From the NCBI RefSeq assembly GCF_002441855.2, contig NZ_CP029487.1, positions 2,046,001 through 2,110,000 on the forward strand: a DNA stretch of 64,000 nucleotides, written 5' to 3'. Positions 17,325 through 26,603 of this stretch are shown in pieces. This DNA comes from Eubacterium maltosivorans. Lineage in GTDB: Bacteria; Bacillota; Clostridia; Eubacteriales; Eubacteriaceae. Every line of letters starts with the position of its first letter. Position 1 is the stretch's first letter. The notes beneath the pieces were generated by a model. That model was not told the DNA's origin. It saw only the letters and a program-made list of their open reading frames with translations, and ran no database searches. A program made the translations under genes and the position numbers.

Positions 17325-20300
17325 TCAAAATGTTCTTAAGCCTACGTTATGTTGCATAATCCAAGTAACATCTAAAGCATTTACTTTCCCATCATTATTA
17401 ACATCCGCGGCCTTCATAGCCTTTTCATCTAAAGCCCGGGATCCAACATTGTACTGCATAACCCATGTAACATCCAGTCCATTGATTTTTCCATCTCCTG
17501 TAACATCTCCGAGCATCACATCTTCTTCCAATCCATTAAATGCGTTGTCCAGCCCTTCAATGGCGCTTGTAACCGCGCCGCCGTCAGCATCGTTGCTTTC
17601 AGCCACGTCTTTTGCCGTACTCAGCGCATCCTCCAGCGTTTTCCACTTTTCCGCAGAATAATCTTTCTCATCGAGAGCCTTCATCTTTTCTGTGATCTCT
17701 GCGATCTTGTTGTTCAGCTCCGTTTTATCCGGCTGTTCTTTGAGGGTATCGTTCACATAACGCTCCAAAGTAATCTGAGCATTTGCAAGCTCCTGAACTG
17801 TGGATGTTTGTACGTCTACTTTCTCTGCGATGGTAATATACTGTCTGGCAGCTTCTATGCTGGATGCCAGATACTTATCTGTTTGAGCAAGCTGTTCCTT
17901 GGCCGCTGCAATAGCTGCTTTAAGACTGTCTCCCGCCGCTTCCAGGCCCTCAACCGCTGTAACGTTGGACAAGAGCGTATCTCTGTTTTTAATTCTTTCA
18001 CGAGACTCGTCGTATTTCAGCTTATCATAAAGGTCCTTCGCTGTATCTACCGGCTTACGGCCTTCAAGGGTTGTGAAGGGTTTGATCTGGTCAATGGCAG
18101 TCTCAACCTTTTTCATATCCTCCGCTTCCGTGGTGACCAACGCTTCCACTGCCTTTCTCAGCTTACTGGCCTGCTCGGCTTTCTGCTCAGAAGTCGCCTG
18201 GGTATCTTTCTGAACCTTCTCAGCTGCTTCAACTGCCGCTTTCAGATTGTTAATACTGTCCTGAGTATAGATTTCAGACACATTGCTCTTACTTAATTCT
18301 GTCTTCGCAAGCTCCAAAGCACTCTCAAGATTTTCATCTGGATAGAATTTTTCATAGATGGCCTGCAGTTTTTCTTTGTTCGTATTTGAAATATTCGATT
18401 TTTGCGTATCGTTCAGCTTGTTGTACTGTTCCCAGCACTGGTCAAAATCCTGGCGTTTTTCTTCGGTTATGGCTGCCGCCTCCGGCAGAGCGCCAATGGC
18501 GTTATTAATCTGAACCGTAGAGTCTTCAACGTCGCGGCAGTCAAACAAATTATGAGGGTTTTGTTCATAGGCTCGTATAATGGAATTTAAACCACGTGCT
18601 ACCTGGGCGGATTCGCCGCCTTTTACATCACCTCCGACCTGGCCCCCTTCAAAGAAAGAAACAGCACGTGTGATCAACGTATTTCCGTTTTTGACAAACC
18701 GGGCGTCAAAGGGGTCGATCCCGGCCAGCCCAACACTGATCTGAACCTGGGCGTTTGTCCAGGTGTTGGTAATATCATACTTTGGCTTGCCGGTAGAATC
18801 CGCTGAGTTGATGTATCCTCCCCAGCAGTTACCCATATAGGTCTGTGCTGCCGATATCTGGTTTAAGCCATCTTCCACAAAAAGCTTAAGGTCATACCAT
18901 TCGCTGCCCTCCTGTGCGTTGGGATCATAGAAAAACATAAGAGGCTGCCAGGCCATTGTCCACATATCAGCTGCCTGGTCTTTTTCAACCTTTACGCCGT
19001 CCGCATCCACCTCAATGGGCGTGACCTTTGATTTTACATAGTCCGCCATGCTATAGCCGTACTGGCTTTCATCAAAATCGTTGGAATACATGGCGAACGC
19101 AGCTGTCTGGCTGGCAAAGTAATCCCTGTCGCCGCTGTGGTTAATGATGACGTCCAGCAAGTCATAGCCGCCGACATTTCTGGGATCATATCCAATGGCA
19201 CTGATGGCCAGAACATCTTTCGCGGTATCGGAGGTGTCGAAGCCATCCACCTGTCCCTGCGCCTTATAGGCCGCGTAGCGGGCTTCATACTGCTTGTATA
19301 CCTGGTCCCAGAAGCCATCTGGCACCTTATAATTACAACGCGCCGCAGAAAAAACAAGCCATGAGTCGCTGGCCACAGTCGCCGCATCGGGAGTACTGCC
19401 CAGCTTGTAGTCAAAAATCAAATCGCAGGCCTTTTTAGCCTGGTCAATAAGCTCCTGTTTTTGATCGTCGGACAGGACGGTCCCATCCTGGGTGAAGCTT
19501 CCCCAGGCCTCTGCCTGCTTGCGGTCAGCGTATTTATAAAAATCCGAAGGCAAATAGTACTCTGCCTCATCATTTTCGGTATACTTTACCTCGACCTTGT
19601 CAAACTGGGCCAGGCCCCGCGCATGATCGCCCATCATACCAACATAGAAGGTGTTTTTGGTGTCTGGGGTCTCCTCATAATCAATGGTAACCTGATGTGG
19701 ATTACCGCCCAGATCGGTCTTTATTTTGATATCCTGCACACGGGTTAAGGTGGAATCACCGCCAAGGGCTTCGCTGTAGACGCGAGGCTCCAGCACCACC
19801 TCTGTATCCAGGATCACCTTGTCCTTCAAAATGGTATAGCCCGTGTTCAGTACTGGGTGATCGTCGCCCATTTTCCAGATTTGTCCAAAGTCCCAGCCTT
19901 TAAAGGTTTCCTGACTCCGCATCTTATAGGTAGGTACCTTTTCACCCTGCGCATTTGCAGGCAGTGTGCTGATCTTTAGGCTGTCAAAATAACAGCTCTC
20001 CATATTTTCGTTTGCAGTCGACATCCGCGCCAGCGGCTGAGAGATTTCCTTATTAACCTTGCCCTTAAAGCTCCCGGCAAAGAAACAGTTTTTGAGGACT
20101 TGCACCCCTGGGCCAATTCCATAAAAATTGGCTGATGACTGGGTGTTGTTAGTAAAAACAATGGTAGAATAAGAATCCTCAATAGTACCTTTGTACTCAC
20201 TGCTGTTGGAGACGTTCGCTTCCTTGGGAGGATTAGCGAAATCAACCATTCCACTAAAGCCTACATATCCCTGATAATCACTCTGGATGGTGACAGAACC

Positions 20301-20918
20301 CGTGGTCGCGCAGCGCTGTATCCAGGCGCCCGGCATCATGTTGGCAATAACACCGTAAGTAGAAGACCGGAGTTTTTTTGTGTCCTTTGTAAAATTCACA
20401 TTGGCTTCAACGGTCAGATTACCAATCTGTGCGCCTGGCGCCAGAACATCAAACAGACCGGAGCCGCTGTCTTTAAAGTTATAAATCTTATGCCCCATAC
20501 CGTTGAGCTTCCCTCTGAAAATATAGCCGAAGAGACCTTCGCTTGTAGTGTAGGGCTCATCGGTTGGGGGCAGCTCTGGATAAGGGGTCAGGTTCCCGGC
20601 GTCAATATCGGCTGTCAGCAGCAGGTGTTCGTTTTCATACTCAATATCCCTGACTATGTCTGCTCTTAGCGTATTCAGATCCTCGACAGACCCGATAAGG
20701 TAGTTGCCCTCGGCGTCCTGCTTTAAGGACGGCGTCCCCTTTTCCTCAGACACTGCCTGTGCTTCCGGCTGTGCAGTGTCTGCCAGCACGGTGTTTCCAG
20801 CTTCCTGACTGGTGTTTTCCTCTGCCCTGGCAAAGGGGGTAAAACAGGTCAGTGTCAGCAGCAGCGCCAGAAAAAAGCACAGCCATTTTGCGGGCTTGGT
20901 TTTCCTTAAACCTTCCAT
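17325..20918 (-). CDS. Secreted protein with beta-helix, alpha/alpha-barrel-like, FIVAR and C-terminal dockerin domains (1197 aa)
   Basis: Signal peptide at 1-33. About 70-355 is a right-handed beta-helix/GLUG-like region (LFGYIFRGKLNGMGHKIYNF). About 463-786 is an all-helical region (DTAKDVLAISAIGYDPRN, GYDLLDVIIN) that resembles prenyltransferase/squalene-cyclase repeat proteins, the same fold class as the cobalamin-binding N-terminal domain of transcobalamin. About 870-1120 holds FIVAR repeats. The end (about 1136-1197) is a type I dockerin with two calcium loops, DVTGDGKINGLD and DVNNDGKVNALD. The start at 20918 has AAAGGA upstream and gives a proper signal peptide. There is no wall-sorting tail, so attachment through the neighbouring cohesin protein is the obvious reading. 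Corrinoid binding by the helical region is inference from fold and context. Confidence 0.85.
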   Translation of the reverse strand: MEGLRKTKPAKWLCFFLALLLTLTCFTPFARAEENTSQEAGNTVLADTAQPEAQAVSEEKGTPSLKQDAEGNYLIGSVEDLNTLRADIVRDIEYENEHLLLTADIDAGNLTPYPELPPTDEPYTTSEGLFGYIFRGKLNGMGHKIYNFKDSGSGLFDVLAPGAQIGNLTVEANVNFTKDTKKLRSSTYGVIANMMPGAWIQRCATTGSVTIQSDYQGYVGFSGMVDFANPPKEANVSNSSEYKGTIEDSYSTIVFTNNTQSSANFYGIGPGVQVLKNCFFAGSFKGKVNKEISQPLARMSTANENMESCYFDSLKISTLPANAQGEKVPTYKMRSQETFKGWDFGQIWKMGDDHPVLNTGYTILKDKVILDTEVVLEPRVYSEALGGDSTLTRVQDIKIKTDLGGNPHQVTIDYEETPDTKNTFYVGMMGDHARGLAQFDKVEVKYTENDEAEYYLPSDFYKYADRKQAEAWGSFTQDGTVLSDDQKQELIDQAKKACDLIFDYKLGSTPDAATVASDSWLVFSAARCNYKVPDGFWDQVYKQYEARYAAYKAQGQVDGFDTSDTAKDVLAISAIGYDPRNVGGYDLLDVIINHSGDRDYFASQTAAFAMYSNDFDESQYGYSMADYVKSKVTPIEVDADGVKVEKDQAADMWTMAWQPLMFFYDPNAQEGSEWYDLKLFVEDGLNQISAAQTYMGNCWGGYINSADSTGKPKYDITNTWTNAQVQISVGLAGIDPFDARFVKNGNTLITRAVSFFEGGQVGGDVKGGESAQVARGLNSIIRAYEQNPHNLFDCRDVEDSTVQINNAIGALPEAAAITEEKRQDFDQCWEQYNKLNDTQKSNISNTNKEKLQAIYEKFYPDENLESALELAKTELSKSNVSEIYTQDSINNLKAAVEAAEKVQKDTQATSEQKAEQASKLRKAVEALVTTEAEDMKKVETAIDQIKPFTTLEGRKPVDTAKDLYDKLKYDESRERIKNRDTLLSNVTAVEGLEAAGDSLKAAIAAAKEQLAQTDKYLASSIEAARQYITIAEKVDVQTSTVQELANAQITLERYVNDTLKEQPDKTELNNKIAEITEKMKALDEKDYSAEKWKTLEDALSTAKDVAESNDADGGAVTSAIEGLDNAFNGLEEDVMLGDVTGDGKINGLDVTWVMQYNVGSRALDEKAMKAADVNNDGKVNALDVTWIMQHNVGLRTF

Positions 20919-20978
20919 TATTAATGTTCCTTTCGTACTCAAACCTTTTATAAAGATAAGCATCTCTGTTACACGTAC

Positions 20979-21017
20979 CAAAAGAACACCTGATTCAGGT
21001 GTCCTTTTGGTACACAC
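20979..21017 (-). terminator. Long inverted repeat between the beta-helix and dockerin genes
   Basis: Arms of about 19 bases with one mismatch (GTACCAAAAG...CTTTTGGTAC with ACACCTGA/TCAGGTGT inside) form an almost perfect hairpin in the 135-base gap. The T-rich part lies inside the stem rather than after it, so it may be a weak terminator or an RNA processing site that sets relative amounts of the two surface proteins. Confidence 0.5.
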
Positions 21018-21053
21018 GAAAGCAGAAGTCTGCTTTCTGGTCAACTTGTTATT

Positions 21054-24000
21054 TTATTTTTTACCAATCCGCTTTCTGCTGACTGCAATGCCGCCTGCGG
21101 CTGCCAGCGCCAGCAGTCCCACAGCAAGGTAAACCCCTGTGTTGTCTGCGGCGATACCGGTATTGGTGTTTTTTGTTCCTCCTGCGGTGGCTCCAGTACC
21201 TGCGCTGTTGACAGAATTCTGGGACTGGCCGCCGTTTCCGGTGTTATCCGGATTGACTGGCTGGCCGCCGCCCTGGGTATTTTTAAGACCCACAATTCCA
21301 AAATCCGACAGGGTGCTCTCAAAGGTCAATGTATTCTGATCTTTGTCGAAAGACACGTTTTCAAGGTATTCTTCCGGTTTGTCTGCAGGCTTGTGGTAAA
21401 TAACATAGCGGTCGTAACCCTGGGCTTCTTTCGGTATCTTAAGCGTGATTTTAAGCTTCATACCGTCGGGCAGGGCCGGTTCTGCTGTGATGTGGAACAA
21501 GGCTGCCAAAGTACCATTTTCGTACTTCTGGGCTATCGTGTTCTGCACCGCTCCGATGTCTCCGGCTTTTTCTACTGTCAGCTTCGTGCCGTCCGGAACC
21601 TCCGTAATTACCTCATAACCGTCAAAAGTTTCCTTGACAGGCATCCTCAGGCCTGTCAGAGCTTTGCTTAAGGCCGACTCCGCAGATGCGACCATTTCCT
21701 GGCTGGTATCTGGGTTTGCAAGCGCTGTCTCTGCCGCTTTAATGGCCTGTGCCAGGCTGGCGTAAGTAGCTTCGGTATAGGCTTTTTCATCCTTGTCCTT
21801 TGCCTGGTCATACAGCACCTGCAGGTTTTTGGTATCTGCTCTGAGCTCGACGTTGTCCCTGGCTGTGTTCAGCTTTTCGATGGCTTCAGACACCTCCGTC
21901 TCTGTCAGCTCGTTCTTCTTTAAAAGAGTCTCCGCTTCAGCCAAGGCCGCCTCATAGGGCGCGTAGGTCGTTGGTTTATAGCTGTCCTTATTTTCAGGAT
22001 TAACCGCTTCTCTCGCTTCTTTCACCGCTGTTTCCAGAAGCCCCCTATCGCCCAGTTTATTCATGTCAAGGGCTGCCTTGGCCGCGATTAAGGCATTGGC
22101 CGTGCTGTTGGTTTCTTCCTGGGTTATGTCTCCTTTGGCGGCAGTTTCAGACGCTTTGGCCATCACCGCCTCAAATTCGGTCCAGGCAGCTGTGGTGTAA
22201 TCCGACGCCTTTAAGCCGCTGTATTCTTCCAGCAGCTGGTTCAGGTCTCCCACAAAAACCAGACGCGCTTCGGCTGCCTTCAGGTTTTCTACAGCCTGAT
22301 CGACTTCTTTTTGCTGATCCTTTTCGGTATCCGCGCTGTTCAGCTCGCCAGCGGCGTCCAGAGCTGCCTTAAAGGCCGCGTAGGAATCTGCGCTGTAGCT
22401 GTCCTTTTTCTGGGCAAAGCTGTCCGCTTTTTTGATTTCAGCCTGAAGCGCGGTAATGTCCGCGGCTTCCTTCATTCCTTCTAAAGCCGTGTTGAGCAGA
22501 GTCTGCTGTTCTTCCACCATCGCCTTGCTGGCTTCAGGATTTTCATTGACAGCCGAGGCTGCTTCCAGAGCGGTCCGCAGGCCGGTATAGCTGGAGGCCG
22601 TGTAGCCTTCCTCCAACAATCTGGCCTCTGCCTGGGTGATCAGAGCCTGCAGTCCGGCTTTGTCCGGCACTTCAATGAGCCCGTCAAGGGCTGTCTGAAG
22701 GGCCTGTACCTGATCGTCAACAGCCTCCTGGGTAGCGTCCAGATCACCCAGCACCGCCTCGGCGGAGACGATGGCTGTCTGAAGCGCCTCAAAGCTCGCC
22801 GGTGTGTAGCTGGCTTCTGTTTTGCCTTTAGCTTCGTCCAGCTTGGCGCTCAGCGCGCTGGTATCCGCCTGGTCGGTAAAGGCCCGCAGCATTGGGAACT
22901 CGCCGTCCACAATCTTCCAGGTTTCCTTTGGCCATTCGGCAAAGGTGGCTGCTTTTTTCAGCTCCTCACCAGTTTTGGCATATTGGGCGTCTTTTCCCTC
23001 AGAGGCCCCAATGATATCCGAGTTATAAAAGCTGTTATTTACTTTGATGTTTTCATGTGAATAAGACGCTTCAAATATCCCCAGAATCCGATCTACTTGA
23101 ATCGCTCCATTGACCAGACAGTTTTCAACTGTCAGCCCCTCGTTCGAGCCTGAAAAGACCCACGCACCCTTTGCAGTTATATTGGGGGCAATCAGACAGT
23201 TGCGGTACTGTCCCATATAATTTTTAGCGACGACAGCATGTACAAAACCGTCCTCTTTTTTTATCTGCCCGTCAATCCAGCAGTTTTCCACCAGAGTCTC
23301 GTGGCTGTATAAGTTTGAGGCCAACGGCGCGTAGCGATACTCCTGATTTGATCCGTCATAATATTTCGGGATATTATCAACATTCACATTGAGATGAAGA
23401 TTCCTGACGACTGCCGGTTTTCCTCCGTATTCATCAGAATAATCCCGGAGTCCCAGCTGATAGAACAGGCCCACATGGTTATCATGAAAATTCAGGATAC
23501 TGTGCCCCTGGCCGTCAAAGGTACCGGTAAAAGCACGGTTATTATAATCGCTTCCAGAGAAGTCTTCGAGCACTTCCAAGGTTAGCAGGCCGTCACCCGC
23601 GGCGTCGATATCATTGTTAAGCACAACGGTCTCACCGTCAAAGGCGTAGTAATTCAGATACATACGGAAAGCGTTGAGGTCGTCCAGGGTACTGATGACA
23701 AACTCGCCCCTTTCGGCGTGGAAGGTGTTGGCCGGGTCTGTGGTGACCAGCTGGACGCTGGCGTTAAGCAGGTCGGCCGCCGCCTGGTTTACCTGGGCCT
23801 GGCTGGTTGCCGGAACGTCCTGGTTATTGTAGGCCTCTGCGGCTTCCAGCATGGCCTGATAGTGGCTCAGACTTTCATCGGTGTATGGCCGTGCCAGAAA
23901 ATAAGCGGAGCGTTCAATCTGATTCTTCAGCTCCGTAAGGTCTGCCGCGGGTACCAGCGCCTCCCGCGCTGTGTTCAGCGCCTCGACCTGGGCGTTGACT

Positions 24001-26498
24001 ACGGACTGGCGGTCTACCGCCGGGTCTTCGGACACTGCCTTGGCCTCAGCTATCTTTTCCTTAAAGGCATTGTAGCTTGTGGCTGTGTAGAGGCTGCTGT
24101 CCAGAGCTTCCGCATTGCTAATGGCGCTGTCTAGAGCTTTTTTGCTGACTGGCGCCAGGGCCAGTGCGCTCTCGGCTGTTTGGAGACTCTTCAGGGCTTC
24201 ATCCGCTTCTTTTTTAAATAAAGGATTCTTGGCCGCTGTTTTTTTGGCTGACTCCAGAGCGCTGGCGTAGGCCTTATAGCTGTCCGCCGTATAATCCACC
24301 TCTGGGTGGCTGGCTTCGGAAGCTGTGATGGCGTCTGCCAGAGCCTGTTTATCTCCCTGGTCCGCATATTCCTTGGCGTCGAGGGTATCCTTGGCGTCTA
24401 TGAGCGCTTTGTAGGCTTCCGCGATCTCCTCACCCGAAGGATTTGGCTTATTGGCTGTTTCCTCCGCCTTTGTGAGGGCGCTGTTAAAGGCATCGACCGC
24501 TCCATCTTCATACTGGTCCTTATTCAAAACGAGGCCTTTATACTCGTTTACCTTGTCCTTGAGCGTCTGCTGGTCAACGTTGTACTTCAAACCGTCCATT
24601 GCCGACTGGAGCGCCTCAGTCTGCGCCGCCACCTCGGTCTGCTTGCAGGTATCGCCCGCCGCTATAAAATCCTCCGCCTTTTTTATGGCTTCCTGGAGGG
24701 CGGCAAAGCTTTCATCTGTGTAGAGCCCGCCGTTGTTGCTGATTTCTTTGGCTTTGGTTACAAGTGAGAAAAGGCCGTCAACCGAGCCGAACTGGTTCAG
24801 GCTGGGGTAGTCCCCTTCCTTAAAGAACCAGACCGAATCGTCCCAGTCCTTGTACAGGTTATCCTTGGTCTTTAAAACCGTCAATTCTTCAGTGGTTTTG
24901 CCCGGTTCTGTATAAGCTGCGCTGGTCACCTTTGTGCTGTCGTAATAAGCGTTGGTCACCGTGCTGGTATTCATGGTGAGCCCGCGAATATTCCTTCCAC
25001 CTAAGGTTCCCACAAACAGGCTGTTTTCAGCCTTGAGTGCGCCGACTGCGTTCAAACCGCCAACGCTGTAGGTTGTATCGACATCGGCTTTTACCAAACA
25101 GTTTTTGACGGTTGGCTGACCTGCAATATTTTGAGCAAGCGTCCCGACCAGGCCGCCAGCATTACAGGTTGGGCCCGTCACAGTCAGCTTACCTTCTACG
25201 GTGCAGTTTTCAATGACGCTGTCACCACTGTAGATGGTATTGCAGAGCAGGCCAAAGGCTGCTCTCGACTGGGTTGTATCCTTAACATTCCAGTCCAGCC
25301 CCAGATTTTTGATGACGCCGGCCTTTCCGGTTTTCCCCAGCGCTTTAAAAAGGCCCGTGTTCTTTTCACTGCTGCTGGAAATGGTATGGCCCTGGCCGTC
25401 GAAGGTGCCGCAGAACCCATAGGAAGAAGCCGCAGCATCAAACTCTGCCAAATTGGCGTCGATATTTTTCAGCAGAATGACCTGCTTTCCATCATAGTCG
25501 TTTTTTTCAAGACTATTCATAAAATTCACCAGGTCGCTGGCGGTGCTGAGCTTATAGACCCCATCTGCAGGATTGGGATCCCATGTATCGCCCGAGGGCT
25601 CAACGGCTTGAAAAAGCTTGAGGACCGGGTAACCGCCTTCCTTAAAGCTCCAGACCGAATCATCCCAGCCTGCATACAGGTTATCCTGGGTCTTTAAAAC
25701 CATCAGTTCCTCAGTGGTTTTACCTGGATCTTTGTAGGTCGCATTGGTTACCTTTGTACTGTCGTAATAAGCATTGGTCACCGTGCTGGTATCCAGGGTG
25801 AGCCCGCGCACAGTTTTTCCTTCCAGTGTTCCCGTGAAAAGGCTGTTTTCAGCATTAATCACGCCAATACTGTTAAGGCCGCCTGTATTAAGGGTTGTGC
25901 TGACTTCCGCCTCCACAAGACAGTTCTTGACAGTTGGCTGACCCTGGATATTTTTGTCAAGCGTCCCGACCAGGCCGCCCGCATTACAGTATGCACCGGT
26001 AACTGCTATTTTTCCTTCAACAAAGCAGTTCTCAATGATGCTTTCGCCGCCATACACTGTATTGCACAGCAGTCCATAAGCTTTTTTGACAACAGAGTCC
26101 TTAATGCTCCAGTTTAAATGAAGATTTCTGATGACGCCAGCCTGTCCGGTGTCCCCCAGGGACTGAAAAAGCCCAGTTGTCTTGTCCTGCGTGCAGGAGA
26201 TGGTATGCCCCTGACCGTCAAAGACACCGCAGAATTTATAAGAAGCCGCCGCACTGTCGTAGGCAACGGCGCTGTCATCAATGTTAATATCTGTTTCTAA
26301 TTGGATGGTTTTATCTTTATAACCGCCATTCTTCTCAAGGCCATTCAGGAAATTCACTAAATCGTCCGCTGTGCTGATTTTATAAATATCCCCTGACGGG
26401 TTCCATGTACTGCCCGTCTCCGCCCAGGCCATGCCTGGCAGAAGCCCACCAAGAATGATGCTGAGTGTTAAGAGTAAACTGATTACCTTTTTTCGCAT
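21054..26498 (-). CDS. Giant cell-wall protein with beta-helix (GLUG-like) units and FIVAR repeats (1814 aa)
   Basis: Signal peptide at 1-26. Two near-duplicate beta-helix units of about 270 residues (about 30-300 and 305-575; both contain FDGQGHTIS, CNAGGLVGTL and STVTNAYYDSTKVT) are followed by FIVAR repeats (about 580-915). A third, more divergent beta-helix unit follows (about 920-1210), then more FIVAR repeats (about 1215-1615) and a beta domain (about 1620-1735). The end has NTNTG, a hydrophobic helix and the tail SRKRIGKK, a sortase-like signal also seen in the cohesin protein. Start ATG at 26498 with GAGGGAAAG. FIVAR and beta-helix units usually act as stalks or adhesins. The protein sits between the small DUF4430 protein and the dockerin protein, whose N-terminus has a similar beta-helix region. 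Its exact role is unknown. Confidence 0.85.
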   Translation of the reverse strand: MRKKVISLLLTLSIILGGLLPGMAWAETGSTWNPSGDIYKISTADDLVNFLNGLEKNGGYKDKTIQLETDINIDDSAVAYDSAAASYKFCGVFDGQGHTISCTQDKTTGLFQSLGDTGQAGVIRNLHLNWSIKDSVVKKAYGLLCNTVYGGESIIENCFVEGKIAVTGAYCNAGGLVGTLDKNIQGQPTVKNCLVEAEVSTTLNTGGLNSIGVINAENSLFTGTLEGKTVRGLTLDTSTVTNAYYDSTKVTNATYKDPGKTTEELMVLKTQDNLYAGWDDSVWSFKEGGYPVLKLFQAVEPSGDTWDPNPADGVYKLSTASDLVNFMNSLEKNDYDGKQVILLKNIDANLAEFDAAASSYGFCGTFDGQGHTISSSSEKNTGLFKALGKTGKAGVIKNLGLDWNVKDTTQSRAAFGLLCNTIYSGDSVIENCTVEGKLTVTGPTCNAGGLVGTLAQNIAGQPTVKNCLVKADVDTTYSVGGLNAVGALKAENSLFVGTLGGRNIRGLTMNTSTVTNAYYDSTKVTSAAYTEPGKTTEELTVLKTKDNLYKDWDDSVWFFKEGDYPSLNQFGSVDGLFSLVTKAKEISNNGGLYTDESFAALQEAIKKAEDFIAAGDTCKQTEVAAQTEALQSAMDGLKYNVDQQTLKDKVNEYKGLVLNKDQYEDGAVDAFNSALTKAEETANKPNPSGEEIAEAYKALIDAKDTLDAKEYADQGDKQALADAITASEASHPEVDYTADSYKAYASALESAKKTAAKNPLFKKEADEALKSLQTAESALALAPVSKKALDSAISNAEALDSSLYTATSYNAFKEKIAEAKAVSEDPAVDRQSVVNAQVEALNTAREALVPAADLTELKNQIERSAYFLARPYTDESLSHYQAMLEAAEAYNNQDVPATSQAQVNQAAADLLNASVQLVTTDPANTFHAERGEFVISTLDDLNAFRMYLNYYAFDGETVVLNNDIDAAGDGLLTLEVLEDFSGSDYNNRAFTGTFDGQGHSILNFHDNHVGLFYQLGLRDYSDEYGGKPAVVRNLHLNVNVDNIPKYYDGSNQEYRYAPLASNLYSHETLVENCWIDGQIKKEDGFVHAVVAKNYMGQYRNCLIAPNITAKGAWVFSGSNEGLTVENCLVNGAIQVDRILGIFEASYSHENIKVNNSFYNSDIIGASEGKDAQYAKTGEELKKAATFAEWPKETWKIVDGEFPMLRAFTDQADTSALSAKLDEAKGKTEASYTPASFEALQTAIVSAEAVLGDLDATQEAVDDQVQALQTALDGLIEVPDKAGLQALITQAEARLLEEGYTASSYTGLRTALEAASAVNENPEASKAMVEEQQTLLNTALEGMKEAADITALQAEIKKADSFAQKKDSYSADSYAAFKAALDAAGELNSADTEKDQQKEVDQAVENLKAAEARLVFVGDLNQLLEEYSGLKASDYTTAAWTEFEAVMAKASETAAKGDITQEETNSTANALIAAKAALDMNKLGDRGLLETAVKEAREAVNPENKDSYKPTTYAPYEAALAEAETLLKKNELTETEVSEAIEKLNTARDNVELRADTKNLQVLYDQAKDKDEKAYTEATYASLAQAIKAAETALANPDTSQEMVASAESALSKALTGLRMPVKETFDGYEVITEVPDGTKLTVEKAGDIGAVQNTIAQKYENGTLAALFHITAEPALPDGMKLKITLKIPKEAQGYDRYVIYHKPADKPEEYLENVSFDKDQNTLTFESTLSDFGIVGLKNTQGGGQPVNPDNTGNGGQSQNSVNSAGTGATAGGTKNTNTGIAADNTGVYLAVGLLALAAAGGIAVSRKRIGKK
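24790..26410 (-). repeat. Tandem duplication of a ~270-residue beta-helix unit inside the giant wall protein
   Basis: Codons for about residues 30-300 and 305-575 of the 21054-26498 protein encode two copies of the same unit. Matching blocks recur in the same order (FDGQGHTIS, GVIRNL/GVIKNL, YGLLCNT/FGLLCNT, VKNCLV, STVTNAYYDSTKVT, WDDSVW). The copies have diverged moderately, so the duplication is not very recent. Confidence 0.8.
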
Positions 26499-26525
26499 AT
26501 TCTTTCCCTCTACTCTACTATTGCT

Positions 26526-26570
26526 ATAAAACGGTATAAGCGGGAGACGGTACCGTCCCTCGCTTATACC
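26526..26570 (-). terminator. Strong hairpin after the small DUF4430 gene
   Basis: Arms of about 18 bp (GGTATAAGCG...CGCTTATACC, with GACGG/CCGTC at the tip) are followed in the transcript by GTTTTATAG. It lies between the DUF4430 gene and the giant wall protein gene and probably makes the small protein much more abundant than the downstream products. Confidence 0.7.
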
Positions 26571-26603
26571 TGTTCTTATTTCAAATTAAATGTTGTGGAA
26601 TGC

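Noticed and set aside
24306-25697. Several plus-strand ORFs of 90-190 codons
   Set aside because: Antisense shadows of the giant wall protein gene, repeated because the sense strand is repetitive.
21054-26498. CRISPR-like or satellite repeats suggested by repetitive appearance
   Set aside because: The repetition is protein-level FIVAR and beta-helix units with diverged codons; no fixed direct repeats with unique spacers.
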